Shown here in pieces: positions 1 through 9,477 of a stretch of DNA of 64,000 nt. The notes under the pieces are model-generated. The model worked only from the letters and a program-made list of their open reading frames with translations, was not told the origin of the DNA and ran no database searches. Numbering within the stretch: the first letter of the stretch is position 1; each line of letters starts with the position of its first letter. A program made the translations under genes and the position numbers. This DNA is from Oligoflexia bacterium (GTDB taxonomy: Bacteria; Bdellovibrionota; UBA1018): positions 186,001 to 250,000 of the forward strand of contig JACMNQ010000036.1 of the NCBI GenBank assembly GCA_014378465.1, written 5' to 3'.

Positions 1-1836
1 GGAAGACTTCGGGTCGTGCTGACGGTTCCGGAATCTCTGCGTGCCAATCGTTCCGTCTTCCAGATCTTCGAACGCTCCCTGGCTGTCCCATCCACGAAAG
101 TCTTCGGATTGCCTGAAGCTCAGGTTCAAATGACGATCACTGGCCAGAGCGCGGAGTATCTCATCACGCTCCCGCAACAATTCACGTTCTGGTCACGTTT
201 GCGTTTTTCCTTCAGTCGCTTCTTCGCTCCGGCTGAACTGCTTTCCGAACTGGCCCATCAGCAGAAGCAGTTGAATGAACAGGAGGCCGGAGCCGTTCAA
301 AGCCGCGCGGATTTCCGAGCGGTCATCGAGCATGCTCCGGATGGAATCTTCATTCACAAGAGTGGCACCATCAGCTACGTGAACCCTCGCATGGCATCGT
401 ACCTCCGGTATGATGATCCAAGGGATCTCATTGGCATGCAGGTCCTTGACATCGTTCATCCGGATTCGCGCAAATTGGAGCAGGAACGCATGACTTCGTT
501 GATGACCGGCAGAACGGGGGTCAATCCCCCGCGTGAGATGGACTTTCTCCGGAAGGATTCAGAAACTTTTCACGGGGAAGCGGTGGCCCTGACCGTGACC
601 TGGGAAGGACAGCCCGCGATCGCGGTGACGGTTCGCGATCTGAGCGATCGCAAGAAGCTTCAGGCTCATCTCATGCTGAGTGACCGCATGATGGCGCTCG
701 GGGTTCTGGCGGCTGGTGTCGGCCACGAGATCAACAATCCACTCGGTTATGTCCTGCTCAATCTCGAAGCGCTGAAGAAGAATTTCGGTCCAGCCCTTTT
801 GACGGAGAATGCGCAGCACATCGCTGACATGGAAAAGGGGCTCAACCGCATTCGACTGATCGTGAAAGATCTGAAAGCGTTTTCCCGGGATTCCGATGAG
901 AATGCGAGAGTACAGGTCAATCTCCCGGCCGTACTTCAATCCGTCGTCAGCATGGCGCGAAAGGAAATCGAACTGCGTGCCCGACTCACGACGGAAATTC
1001 AGGATCTTCCTCCCGTTCTCGCGAGCGAGGCAAGGTTGGGGCAGGTCTTTCTCAATCTTCTGGTCAATGCCTCTCAATCCATCCGGCCTGGAAATGCGGC
1101 GATCCATGAGATCTCGGTACGAACTTCAGTGGTCCAGAAGGAATTCAGAAGTTTCGCGCTGGTGGAAGTTCAGGACACCGGTGTCGGCATGAGCGATGAA
1201 ACGAAGAAGAGGATCTTTGAGCCTTTCTTCACGACCAAGCCTGTGGGAGTGGGGACGGGACTGGGCCTCTCCATCTGCCATTCCATCATAGAAGGTTTCA
1301 GCGGCCAGATCGAATTTGAAAGCGAAGTCGGCAAAGGCACCTGTTTCAAGGTCTTTCTCCCGCTTTTTCAGGAAAAGTCGGTGAAAACGGCGGTCCCAGT
1401 CCCGGGTGCCGGGTCGCTTGGCTCGTCGGCAGTCACCTCCGCTTCGGCGACACGGGCACGTGGAAAAGTGCTGATCATTGACGACGATGCCGCACTGCTT
1501 GAAATGACGAAATTCTTCATCTCTGAGGATCATGAAGCGGTCGCACTGACGGATGCGCAGGATGCTCTGGATCTTCTGGCGAAAGGTCAGAAGTTCGACT
1601 GCATTCTCTGCGATCTCATGATGCCGACTCTCAATGGCATCCAGTTCTACCAGAAAGTGTCCGAGATTTCTCCCGAGCATCTCTCCCGGATCCTCTATGT
1701 GACGGGTGGCAGCTTCACTGAGGAAACTCATGCGTTTCTGAGAAAGCCTGAAATCCGGCATCTGGAAAAGCCTTTTGACACCTCTCATCTCAGGGAGCTG
1801 GTTCAGGAACAGGTGGCGAGAACCGCTCGTGAGTGA
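1..1836 (+). CDS. Hybrid PAS sensor histidine kinase with C-terminal receiver (5' end outside window)
   Basis: The frame is open from base 1; the first usable start inside the window is GTG at 16, but the protein probably begins further left. Numbering from that GTG, a PAS domain lies at about residues 95-215, a HisKA domain with H-box GHEINNP (His237) follows, then an HATPase domain with the G box GTGLGLSIC. A linker leads to a receiver domain (about 480-600) with the acidic pair in IIDDD, phospho-acceptor Asp533 in CDLMMP and a KPF lysine. The protein should autophosphorylate on His and pass the phosphate to its own receiver. No membrane segment is visible in the part seen. It ends 8 bp into the flavin monooxygenase remnant. 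Family assignment is secure; the signal is unknown. Confidence 0.9.
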   Translation, partial: GRLRVVLTVPESLRANRSVFQIFERSLAVPSTKVFGLPEAQVQMTITGQSAEYLITLPQQFTFWSRLRFSFSRFFAPAELLSELAHQQKQLNEQEAGAVQSRADFRAVIEHAPDGIFIHKSGTISYVNPRMASYLRYDDPRDLIGMQVLDIVHPDSRKLEQERMTSLMTGRTGVNPPREMDFLRKDSETFHGEAVALTVTWEGQPAIAVTVRDLSDRKKLQAHLMLSDRMMALGVLAAGVGHEINNPLGYVLLNLEALKKNFGPALLTENAQHIADMEKGLNRIRLIVKDLKAFSRDSDENARVQVNLPAVLQSVVSMARKEIELRARLTTEIQDLPPVLASEARLGQVFLNLLVNASQSIRPGNAAIHEISVRTSVVQKEFRSFALVEVQDTGVGMSDETKKRIFEPFFTTKPVGVGTGLGLSICHSIIEGFSGQIEFESEVGKGTCFKVFLPLFQEKSVKTAVPVPGAGSLGSSAVTSASATRARGKVLIIDDDAALLEMTKFFISEDHEAVALTDAQDALDLLAKGQKFDCILCDLMMPTLNGIQFYQKVSEISPEHLSRILYVTGGSFTEETHAFLRKPEIRHLEKPFDTSHLRELVQEQVARTARE

Positions 1837-2119
1837 AGCACTGGACGTGGCGATCATCGGATCAGGTTTCTCGGGACGCGGCATGGCGATCCAGTTGAAG
1901 AGGAGCGGTCGCGAAAATTTCAGGATATTCGAACGCGCGAGCGAAGTGGGTGGGGTCTGGCGTGACAATACTTGTCCCGGTTGCGAGTGTGATGAGGCCG
2001 AGCAGCTCTGGAAAGTCAGGACCACGGAGGGAGTCTGGAACGCCCGCGTTCTGGTCGCTGCCAATGGACCGCAGAGACCGCAATTCGGCTCTTTGGCCCC
2101 GGTCCATTCACGCTTTTAG
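1829..2119 (+). pseudogene. Baeyer-Villiger-type flavin monooxygenase, internally deleted remnant
   Basis: A GTG at 1829 overlaps the kinase stop and opens a 96-residue frame. Its N-terminus has the FAD-binding GSGFSG motif and the family hallmark GGVWRDNTCPGCECD. That block is joined directly to EAEQLWKVRTTEG and ARVLVAANGPQRP, which in full-length family members lie roughly 50-60 residues further on. The frame then ends after about 95 residues instead of about 490. So there is an in-frame internal deletion plus loss of the whole C-terminal two thirds, including the NADPH-binding and substrate domains. It cannot be a working monooxygenase. The following gene is an HSL-type esterase, a partner often found beside such monooxygenases, so the pair looks like a decayed operon. 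Confidence 0.7.
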
Positions 2120-2175
2120 AAAACGCGTGAGACCTTTCAGGGAAGTGAAATACGAACTGCCACAGGGAAAATTCA

Positions 2176-3300
2176 ATGAAAAATGAAATGAAAAGGGAGA
2201 ACAGGAATGAAAGTGTCAGACTGAGTCTGCGAGATGGGGTGGAGCGCCTTGCCGTCCGCTTGCTCATGAATCTTCCGGGCCCCGTTCAGATCCTGCTTTC
2301 GGGGCGCAAAGCCGTCGTGCATGAGAATAACACGCTTTCTCCCCAGCTGCAGCTCATGCTTGCGATGCGCGCCCGGAGAAAGAGGAAGCCGTTGTCCGAA
2401 ATTTCTCTGGAACAGGCGCGTCGGGGCTTGCTCCGGGATTCTCAAGTTCATGCCGCCAGACCGATTGCGGTGGGTGCTGTCAGTGATTTGCAGATTCCTG
2501 CCGCCCATGGCTTGATCACGGCTCGGCATTATTCACCCGCAGCCGCGGCTGGAAGTGGACCCGTGCCACTGCTGGTTTTCTTTCACGGAGGAGGCTTCGC
2601 TCTCTGTGATCTGGAGACGCACGATGCTCCCTGCCGCTACCTCTGTCAGAGAATGGGAATGCAGATTCTCTCGGTGGATTATCGACTCGCTCCGGAGTTC
2701 CCGTTTCCGGCGGCGCTCGAAGATGCCTTTACTTCCTGGGTGTGGGCGGAGAAGAACGCGATGAAACTGGGAGTTGATCCGGAACGAATCTCCATCGGCG
2801 GTGACAGCGCCGGAGCGAATCTGGCCGCAGTCGTCTGTCAGCTCGCCGCTGCCGAAGCGCAAAAGCTGCCTCTGGCGCAGCTTCTTTTCTATCCGGTGAC
2901 GGACCGGACTCGTCATTACGCTTCGATGGATCACTTTGCTGAAGGTTTTTTTCTCACTCGAGCGGACATTGAGTATTTCAAAGAGCTCTATGCTCCGGAG
3001 GCGAAGGTGCCAGACTTCAGACTGTTTCCTCTCATCGCGAAAAGTCTGTCGGGCCAGCCCCCGGCAGTCGTCGTGACCGCGGGCTTTGATCCTCTGCGCG
3101 ATGAGGGCGAAGCTTTTGCTGAAGCTCTCGGGAGAGCGGGTGTGCGAACGGATCTTCTTCGCCTTCCGTCCATGATCCACGGCTTCATGAACTTCATGGA
3201 AATCAGCAGCGAGTGCCGGGACGCCATGGCGAAATCAGCGGACCATTTCACCGCGCTCTGCACGGCCCTGGGAGCTTCAAACCGATCTTCAAATGCCTGA
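2176..3300 (+). CDS. Alpha/beta-hydrolase, hormone-sensitive-lipase family esterase
   Basis: This 374-residue protein has the HSL family signature. The oxyanion motif HGGGF lies at residues 137-141, the nucleophile Ser211 sits in GDSAG, the acid is in DPLRDEG and the catalytic His in HGFMNF near the C-terminus. An N-terminal extension of about 110 residues could form a cap. It should hydrolyse short- or medium-chain carboxyl esters in the cytoplasm; no signal peptide is seen. The ATG at 2176 follows AGGGAAA at a good distance. It lies just downstream of the flavin monooxygenase remnant; in other bacteria a Baeyer-Villiger enzyme makes an ester that such a lipase opens, but here the first enzyme is broken. 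Substrate unknown. Confidence 0.88.
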   Translation: MKNEMKRENRNESVRLSLRDGVERLAVRLLMNLPGPVQILLSGRKAVVHENNTLSPQLQLMLAMRARRKRKPLSEISLEQARRGLLRDSQVHAARPIAVGAVSDLQIPAAHGLITARHYSPAAAAGSGPVPLLVFFHGGGFALCDLETHDAPCRYLCQRMGMQILSVDYRLAPEFPFPAALEDAFTSWVWAEKNAMKLGVDPERISIGGDSAGANLAAVVCQLAAAEAQKLPLAQLLFYPVTDRTRHYASMDHFAEGFFLTRADIEYFKELYAPEAKVPDFRLFPLIAKSLSGQPPAVVVTAGFDPLRDEGEAFAEALGRAGVRTDLLRLPSMIHGFMNFMEISSECRDAMAKSADHFTALCTALGASNRSSNA

Positions 3301-3345
3301 AAAGTGGGCGGCTCTTGAACATCGCTTCGATGGTGGGCCTGGTCC

Positions 3346-3444
3346 ATGTATCTCAAACGCGCCGCGCCTTTCGGGGTTTTCGTGCCCCTTTTGCTTTTCG
3401 TGGCCGGACTCAAGCGAAAACAGCTTTCCCGTCCGATCGATTAA
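3346..3444 (+). pseudogene. Short ORF resembling a stranded signal peptide
   Basis: A 32-codon frame begins with two basic residues and a hydrophobic run (FGVFVPLLLFVAG), then becomes basic and stops at TAA. It sits directly before the RND permease, where the gene for a periplasmic adaptor (membrane fusion protein) is normally found. It may be what remains of that adaptor's signal peptide after a deletion. The only evidence is composition and position, and chance is a real alternative. Nothing else recognisable lies in 3301-3512. Confidence 0.2.
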
Positions 3445-3512
3445 AAATAATTAATGGCCCGGGCCGCGAGGAGAACTCGACCTCCGACCGCCCCCTTGTT
3501 ACGCTTGGGTCC

Positions 3513-6500
3513 GTGAATCTCATTGATCTATCGATTCGTCGGCCAGTGTTTGCCTGGGTTCTCATGTTCGCGCTGATTCTCTTTGGCGCCATCAGTCTCA
3601 ACAAGATGGGAATCAGTCAGATGCCTGACGTCGACTTTCCCATTCTCAACGTTTCGGTGAACTACGAGGGTGCGGCCCCGGAAGTGGTCGAAGCCGATAT
3701 CATCGATCCACTGGAGCAGCGCCTCCTCGCGATCGAAGGGATCAAGGAAATGCGCGCCAACGCCAGTCAGGGCGCCGGACGCATCACGCTTGAGTTCGAC
3801 ATCAATCGCAACATCGACGTCGCGCTCCAGGAAGTTCAGTCCGCGATCAGTCAGTACAAACTGCCTCCTGGTGTTGAACCCGCGATCATCAAGAAGCAGA
3901 ATCCGGAAGAGGATCCGATTCTGATCTTCACGGTCTACGGCGGCAAGGATGTGCGTGAGATGCTGAACTGGACGGATCTCAGTCTGCTCGATCAGTTGCG
4001 CTTTCTCCCGGGAGTGGGTGAAATCAGCATCGCCGGCTTCAGTGAGCGCAATCTGCGCGTCTGGTTCGAACCAAAAAAGCTCGCGCAGTACGATCTCACG
4101 ATCAGTGACGTCGTCCAGGCTCTGCGCACTCAGCACCTCGAGAGTGCGGCGGGTCAGTTCACCGAAGGCAAGAGAGAACTGCGGGCGCGCTGGCTCGGAG
4201 AAGCGTCCGAGGTGGGCGAAGTGGGCGATATTCTCATCTTGAAACGGGGTGGGGAGTCCGTTCACAATGCTGAGATCCGCATCAAGGATGTCGCGCGCGT
4301 TGAAGACGGCCTGACCGACATCAGGCGGGTCGCTCGCTACGAAGGCCAGCAGGCCATCGCGGTGACGGTGAAAAAACAGCGTGGGACCAATGAGGTGGAC
4401 GTCGCGCGGACGGTTCAGAATAAACTTGAAGAGCTGAAGACGAAGTTCCCGCAGGGCTATGGCTACCGGGTCAACGTTGACTTCACCCGGTCCACGAAAT
4501 CCACGGTGGACCTGACGCTGGAAAAACTCTGGGTTGCCGCCCTGATCACGATTCTGATCTGTTTTCTCTTTCTGGGCAGTCTGCCGGCTGCCATCAACAT
4601 TCTCTTCTCGATTCCGACTTCGATCGTCGGCACGTTCATCATCCTGAAGTTTTCAGGTTTCACGCTCAACCTTTTCACGCTGCTGGCTTTGACACTGTCC
4701 ATTTCGATCGTCGTTGATGATGCCATCATGCTTCTGGAAAACATTGTCAGGCATTACCGCATGGGCAAGGGCTCCGTGCGAGCGGCTTCTGAAGGATCCA
4801 AGGAAGTTCTCCCGGCTGCCGCCGCCGCCACGATGGCCGTGATCGCGATCTTTCTTCCAGTCGTCTTCATGGACGGCGTGATCGGAAAATTCTTCTTTCA
4901 GTTCGGAGTCACCATTTCAGCGGCAGTGCTGCTTTCGCTTCTGGAAGCGGTCACGATCACTCCGATGCGTGCCGCCGCTTTTCTGAGCTCTGAGCCGAAA
5001 GTCGGAAAATTTGAAGCTTTTCTTGACCACAAGTTTGAAGGAATCGCGGCGGGCTACCGCCGGATGCTGGCTGTCAGCCTTCGGTGGAAGGGGACGGTGG
5101 TTCTCTCGTCCCTGGTCCTGTTTGCCGTGTCCCTGCTTCTCGTCAGCAGACTCCGCCAGGAGTTCGTGCCTCCACAGGATCAGGACTTGATTCTGATCAG
5201 TGCTCAGACACCGCCGGGCGCATCGCTTGAAACCACCAATGAGGCTTCAAAGGAACTCGAAGCGATCGTCAGATCGATTCCAGAAGTCGAAAGCTTCATC
5301 GTCTCCGTCGGTTCGGGCGGTGGCGGAAGCCAGGGGACGCAGGTCAATCAGTTCACCATCCCCGCGCGCCTCATCCCGAAGGAGAAGCGCAAGCTCACGC
5401 ACATGGAAATCATGACAGTGATGCGCGGAAAGTTCAAGAAAGTGAAGAACTTGCGCGTCAGCATGCGTGACATCTCCTCTCGAAACCTCTCATCGGGGCG
5501 GCCCAATCCGCTCGCGATCAATCTCCGGGGGCCTGATCTGAATGTCCTGAACGAAAGGTCCCAGTTGTTGATCAAGCGTCTTGAAGAGGAAGGCATTGCA
5601 GTGGATCTGGATACGGATTACCGCACCGGAATTCCAGAGCTGATCATTCGACCCGATCGCAAGGCGATGGCGGCTCGTGGGGTGAGTGTCGACGCCGTGG
5701 GCGAAACGCTCTCGGCCGCAGTCGGGGGACTCAAACAGGGGCGCTACACGGCCAATGGCCGACGCTACGACATTCGCTTCAAGCTACCCGATGAATTCGT
5801 GCAGTCGGAAGCTGATGTCAACCGGATCCTCGTTCGAAACAATTCCGGCAATGTCCTGCCGCTGTCGGAGATCGTGAAGATCCATGAGGAGAAGACGCTT
5901 CAGTCGATTTCCCGCATCAATCGTCAACGCGCGATTTCCGTCTATGGCAATCTCGCGCCAGGGAAATCCCAGACCGTCGTGTTGGCCAGGGCCCAGACGA
6001 TAGCCAGGGAGATTCTTCCGCCAGGCTACACTTTTGCGCTCGAAGGTGCCTCCGCTGGATTCAGTGAAGCCTTCGCCAGTCTTTATGGAGCCCTCCTGAT
6101 CGGAATCCTGGTGGCGTATCTGATTCTCGCCGTGCAGTTCAATTCATTCATTCATCCCGTGGCAGTCCTGATGGCGTTGCCCTTCAGCGTGACTGGCGCC
6201 CTTCTGGCTCTCTGGGCGATGGGACAATCGCTCAATCTCTTTTCGTTCATCGGCTTGATCGTGCTCATGGGAATCGCGAAGAAGAATTCGATTCTTCTCG
6301 TCGAGTTCACGAATCAGGATCGTCACAAGAACGGCCAGACGAATGAAAAGACGAATGGAAAGGCGGATCGCAAACGGGTGGTGGAGTCACTCCTGAATGC
6401 CTGTCCGGTTCGACTTCGTCCGATCATCATGACTTCGGTGGCGACAGTGGCTGCGGCCACTCCTCTGGTTTTCGGCGGCGGTATGGGTTCAGAAGCTCGT

Positions 6501-6623
6501 CTGCCGATGGGACTGGCGATCATCGGCGGAACGATCGTTTCGACGATTCTGACTCTGTTCGTCGTGCCGGCGATCTACCTGGTGCTCTCACGGCTGGAGA
6601 GAAATCAGCCTGCTTTGAAATGA
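3513..6623 (+). CDS. RND-family efflux permease (HAE1/AcrB type)
   Basis: The protein starts at GTG 3513 (NLIDLSIRRPVF, the usual RND amino end) and is 1036 residues long, the normal family length. It has TM1, a large periplasmic loop, TM2-6, a second loop and TM8-12. The TM4 proton-relay aspartate pair is present in SIVVDDAIMLLEN, and the TM10 lysine in GIAKKNSILLVEF. It should be a homotrimeric inner-membrane pump driven by the proton gradient and work with a periplasmic adaptor and an outer-membrane channel. Neither partner is next to it, so they must be elsewhere or lost (see the short ORF before it). The long frame upstream of 3513 is not part of the family alignment. Substrates cannot be told from sequence. 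Confidence 0.93.
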   Translation: MNLIDLSIRRPVFAWVLMFALILFGAISLNKMGISQMPDVDFPILNVSVNYEGAAPEVVEADIIDPLEQRLLAIEGIKEMRANASQGAGRITLEFDINRNIDVALQEVQSAISQYKLPPGVEPAIIKKQNPEEDPILIFTVYGGKDVREMLNWTDLSLLDQLRFLPGVGEISIAGFSERNLRVWFEPKKLAQYDLTISDVVQALRTQHLESAAGQFTEGKRELRARWLGEASEVGEVGDILILKRGGESVHNAEIRIKDVARVEDGLTDIRRVARYEGQQAIAVTVKKQRGTNEVDVARTVQNKLEELKTKFPQGYGYRVNVDFTRSTKSTVDLTLEKLWVAALITILICFLFLGSLPAAINILFSIPTSIVGTFIILKFSGFTLNLFTLLALTLSISIVVDDAIMLLENIVRHYRMGKGSVRAASEGSKEVLPAAAAATMAVIAIFLPVVFMDGVIGKFFFQFGVTISAAVLLSLLEAVTITPMRAAAFLSSEPKVGKFEAFLDHKFEGIAAGYRRMLAVSLRWKGTVVLSSLVLFAVSLLLVSRLRQEFVPPQDQDLILISAQTPPGASLETTNEASKELEAIVRSIPEVESFIVSVGSGGGGSQGTQVNQFTIPARLIPKEKRKLTHMEIMTVMRGKFKKVKNLRVSMRDISSRNLSSGRPNPLAINLRGPDLNVLNERSQLLIKRLEEEGIAVDLDTDYRTGIPELIIRPDRKAMAARGVSVDAVGETLSAAVGGLKQGRYTANGRRYDIRFKLPDEFVQSEADVNRILVRNNSGNVLPLSEIVKIHEEKTLQSISRINRQRAISVYGNLAPGKSQTVVLARAQTIAREILPPGYTFALEGASAGFSEAFASLYGALLIGILVAYLILAVQFNSFIHPVAVLMALPFSVTGALLALWAMGQSLNLFSFIGLIVLMGIAKKNSILLVEFTNQDRHKNGQTNEKTNGKADRKRVVESLLNACPVRLRPIIMTSVATVAAATPLVFGGGMGSEARLPMGLAIIGGTIVSTILTLFVVPAIYLVLSRLERNQPALK

Positions 6624-6794
6624 GCTTCGAAGCTGACCCCTGGCGCTCCTCATGCATCTGGATTTTTATCACCGTAATGCACGCTTCATGAATCAGCAGC
6701 GCGTGATGATACGGACCAGCGCCGCGAACTCAGTTGCATTGTTTCCGGCGAGCATTCCGAGAGGGGCGTTGACCCCACAGAGCGCTCGAGCAGT

Positions 6795-7328
6795 TCACTT
6801 GCAGAGTCGAGCGAGAATGCGAGTCAGGTAGAGTTCATCGATCGCATCGAAGGCGGCGAGGCGATCACTGTCTGCATCCAGGACGCCCATGACCTTCCGG
6901 GTTTCGCCCTCGAAGTCAGGCTGAAGGTAGAAGGGGAGCACGATCTCGCTTTTAGAAGCGCTGCTGCAGGCAATGTGTCCGGGAAACTGATCGACATCAG
7001 GGACGATCAGCACCTTTTCCTGGGCCCAGGCCTGCCCACAGACACCCTTGCCGTGAGGGATGCGCGTGCAAGCGACCGGTCCTTGGAAGGGCCCCAGAAC
7101 CAGTTCGCCCTGCGAGGGAGTGGGACTCTTGGATTTGGCGAAAAGCGGCGTCTTCACCAGATAGAATCCCACCCAGAAAAATCCCATGCCCTGCTTCAAA
7201 GCTGCCGCGATGTTCGCGAGGTTCGCGATGAGATCACTTTCACCTTCGAGGAGGGCGAAGATCTGAGGGAGCAGGGCTTCGTAGGCTTCTTTCTTTCCGA
7301 GGCTCGGGGAGACTTGTATCGATTCCAT
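6795..7328 (-). CDS. msrC: Free methionine-(R)-sulfoxide reductase (GAF domain)
   Basis: A 177-residue single-GAF protein of the fRMsr (YebR/MsrC) family, which reduces free L-methionine-R-sulfoxide using active-site cysteines recycled by thioredoxin. The family's GFFWVGFYLV, ELVLGPFQG and PHGKGVCG motifs are present, as are the three cysteines in ACTRI, GVCG and IACSSAS. The frame extends 32 codons upstream, but family members begin at the MESIQV methionine (7328), so I chose that start; no strong ribosome site is seen. It converges on the RND gene across 171 bp that hold no recognisable gene. A cytoplasmic antioxidant repair role is expected. Confidence 0.9.
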   Translation of the reverse strand: MESIQVSPSLGKKEAYEALLPQIFALLEGESDLIANLANIAAALKQGMGFFWVGFYLVKTPLFAKSKSPTPSQGELVLGPFQGPVACTRIPHGKGVCGQAWAQEKVLIVPDVDQFPGHIACSSASKSEIVLPFYLQPDFEGETRKVMGVLDADSDRLAAFDAIDELYLTRILARLCK

Positions 7329-7447
7329 CCCGGCATACTGCCATGAGCAGATTTTGCCGTCAAAGGCGCAGTCAGAATCCTGACGGAAATTTTCGCTCGA
7401 TTGATTTTTTGACTCAGCTATCATCAGGAAGGGGGTGAAATCAAGGC

Positions 7448-9343
7448 ATGACGATCACGAACACGACTGAACTCAATTCTCACAAAGTCTCAAAACAGGC
7501 TTCCCAAAAATCTTGGAAGTGGATGAGTCTTTCCGCTGTGAGCGTGCTCCTCAGCATGACTTTGGGATGCGCGATGACCGCTGCTCCCCCTGAGTCCGGA
7601 CTTCATGCGGCAATGGATCAGACTTCCAAACGTCAGCTGGCGTCAGCTGAAGGCGATGGCGTCGCGGCGGAACCTGACGCCAACTCCTTCGAGCTGAATC
7701 CCGCCGAGTCGAAGGCCGACTTCGCAAGCGGTTCCTCACTTTCAGCCCCCAGTTCCTTTCGAAAGGATCCTCCTCGGTCCTGTGTCGCGATTCGCGGCAA
7801 CGGGGAGTTGATCATGGCTCACTTCAATTCTCTCGCGCATCTCGTGGAACACTATGGCCTCTACGACGGTCTGGCTGGGGGCAGCTCCGGCAGCGTCAGC
7901 ATTTTCATTTACGAGAGCATCATACAGAATCCGGCGCTCTGGGATTGTCCGAAGTGCACGAAGCAGGACACCGCACTTCGCGCTTCGCTTCTGCTCAAAA
8001 CCCTCTGGGCCTATTTTGATGTCGTCAGGAATTCCGAAGACGCCAAGGCGGTCTTTGACCTCGCGGGCGCAGTCGGAAAGTTGCAGAAGGACTTCAAGGC
8101 CAAGGGTCTGGCGAACAAGCTCAAGACTCCCGGCGATGCCTATGACGTGGCCAGGCGTCTCACCACTCTTCTCGAAGACTCCGAAATCACGGGACTCATC
8201 AATCCCGACATCCTCAAGATGCTCAAGCAGGTCACTGGACCTCAGCTGAAGCTTTATCAGGTCAAGGAAGTTCAGGCCGCAATTGCGACGTTTGGTCAGT
8301 TCAAGGCCGAAGACAAGAAGATCTTCTTCAGACCCGGTCTCATTTCCTTCTCCGTTCTCGCGGAACGTTTCGGTCGCGTGGGAAATTTTTACGCGGGCCG
8401 CGGCGGCTCCGGCCTGTATGATCACGCCGGGGTGAAGCACTTTCTCGACACCTGCGCTCCGGGCTCGATGGATCTTTCCTGGAGAGACCTGAAAACGAAG
8501 GAACCGAAGTGCGGCCAGGAAGCGTTTGACCTGATCCATGATTACCGCGCGAAACTGCTCGCCGCCGGGGGAAAAATCCCGAATTCCCGACTCAATGACA
8601 AAGTGGGAAAATACGCTCACATTCTGGTGGCCACGGGAATTCTCGAGAAGCCGGAAGCCGCGAAGTGGCGTGAAGGCCTGAAACGTTACCGTTCCAACGT
8701 GGGATTTGACGAGTATCAGTTCAAGGTCTTTGATCAGCTCCGGTTCGGCTACTGGGGTCAGGAATCGGATCTGGAGAAAGTCGCGATGAATCCAGAAGGC
8801 TTCACGGATCTCAAGACCAGCAAACGCCTGATGATGGCGGCTCCGGACTGGCACACCGCTTTGACCTATTCGGCCGCGGAACCTGGACTCGCACCCTTCA
8901 AGCCAATGGGCAGTACCGGCTGGGTCTCGGCCGCGGGCTGGACGGACCTTTCTCCGACTCTTGTTCTGAGAAACATGGGTTGCCAGAAAGTGACGTACAT
9001 CACTCGTCAGGGGGACTGTTCCCCGTTCGGCAGAGGCGTGGCGAAGAATATCGGCATGTCAGACTCCCAGGACCGACTCCTCTACAGTCTCGAAAATCCT
9101 CAGAGCTCCTACTCACAGTCCCTCAGGCAGGCGGACGGGGTCTGGTGCACGAACTGGAATACTTATCCCGTTCAGACCAACCTGAATGGCATGGATCTGG
9201 ACTCCTACGACTCTCCGATGGAATCGGACAAAGCTTTCAAAATGGTTGGATTCGCACCCTACCGGAAGTTGATGCGCTCGAAGCACCGTGGTTGTGGTGG
9301 CATGGCCCCGGTCGAGGCTGACAAGTATCCGGCCAGGAAGTGA
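7448..9343 (+). CDS. Large exported lipoprotein, divergent patatin-like phospholipase
   Basis: The product has 631 residues and a strong ribosome site (GGAAGGGGGTG) before ATG 7448. A hydrophobic signal (about residues 26-40) ends in LGC, giving a probable lipidated Cys41, although threonine at -3 is not canonical. After a low-complexity linker, residues 112-160 read CVAIRGNGE, then NSLAHLVEHYGLYDGLAGGSSGS. This matches the patatin start: glycine-rich oxyanion turn, helix, then nucleophile elbow GxSxG with Ser146. The patatin Asp motif (DG[AG]) is not clear; YDHAG at 326-330 is a guess. If right, it would be an outer-membrane or periplasmic lipolytic lipoprotein. The remainder (with CPKC and several other cysteines) is unfamiliar. 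The patatin assignment is inference from motif order. Confidence 0.6.
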   Translation: MTITNTTELNSHKVSKQASQKSWKWMSLSAVSVLLSMTLGCAMTAAPPESGLHAAMDQTSKRQLASAEGDGVAAEPDANSFELNPAESKADFASGSSLSAPSSFRKDPPRSCVAIRGNGELIMAHFNSLAHLVEHYGLYDGLAGGSSGSVSIFIYESIIQNPALWDCPKCTKQDTALRASLLLKTLWAYFDVVRNSEDAKAVFDLAGAVGKLQKDFKAKGLANKLKTPGDAYDVARRLTTLLEDSEITGLINPDILKMLKQVTGPQLKLYQVKEVQAAIATFGQFKAEDKKIFFRPGLISFSVLAERFGRVGNFYAGRGGSGLYDHAGVKHFLDTCAPGSMDLSWRDLKTKEPKCGQEAFDLIHDYRAKLLAAGGKIPNSRLNDKVGKYAHILVATGILEKPEAAKWREGLKRYRSNVGFDEYQFKVFDQLRFGYWGQESDLEKVAMNPEGFTDLKTSKRLMMAAPDWHTALTYSAAEPGLAPFKPMGSTGWVSAAGWTDLSPTLVLRNMGCQKVTYITRQGDCSPFGRGVAKNIGMSDSQDRLLYSLENPQSSYSQSLRQADGVWCTNWNTYPVQTNLNGMDLDSYDSPMESDKAFKMVGFAPYRKLMRSKHRGCGGMAPVEADKYPARK

Positions 9344-9477
9344 AATCAGTCCGCTGAGCGGGGGTTGCGCAAGAAGCGCCAGGGTGAGCGTGAGAAGCAT
9401 CTTGCCCCGGGGATCCTGGGGGGGGCATGGGTGGGTCAGGTTGACTTCGATGTCCCTGAAATGTATGTCTGAGCGCT

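Noticed and set aside
1126-2064. 312-codon minus-strand frame
   Set aside because: Antisense to the hybrid kinase and monooxygenase remnant; composition of a shadow frame.
6652-6831. 59-codon frame after the RND gene
   Set aside because: No ribosome site, runs into the antisense of msrC and has no homologue I recognise.
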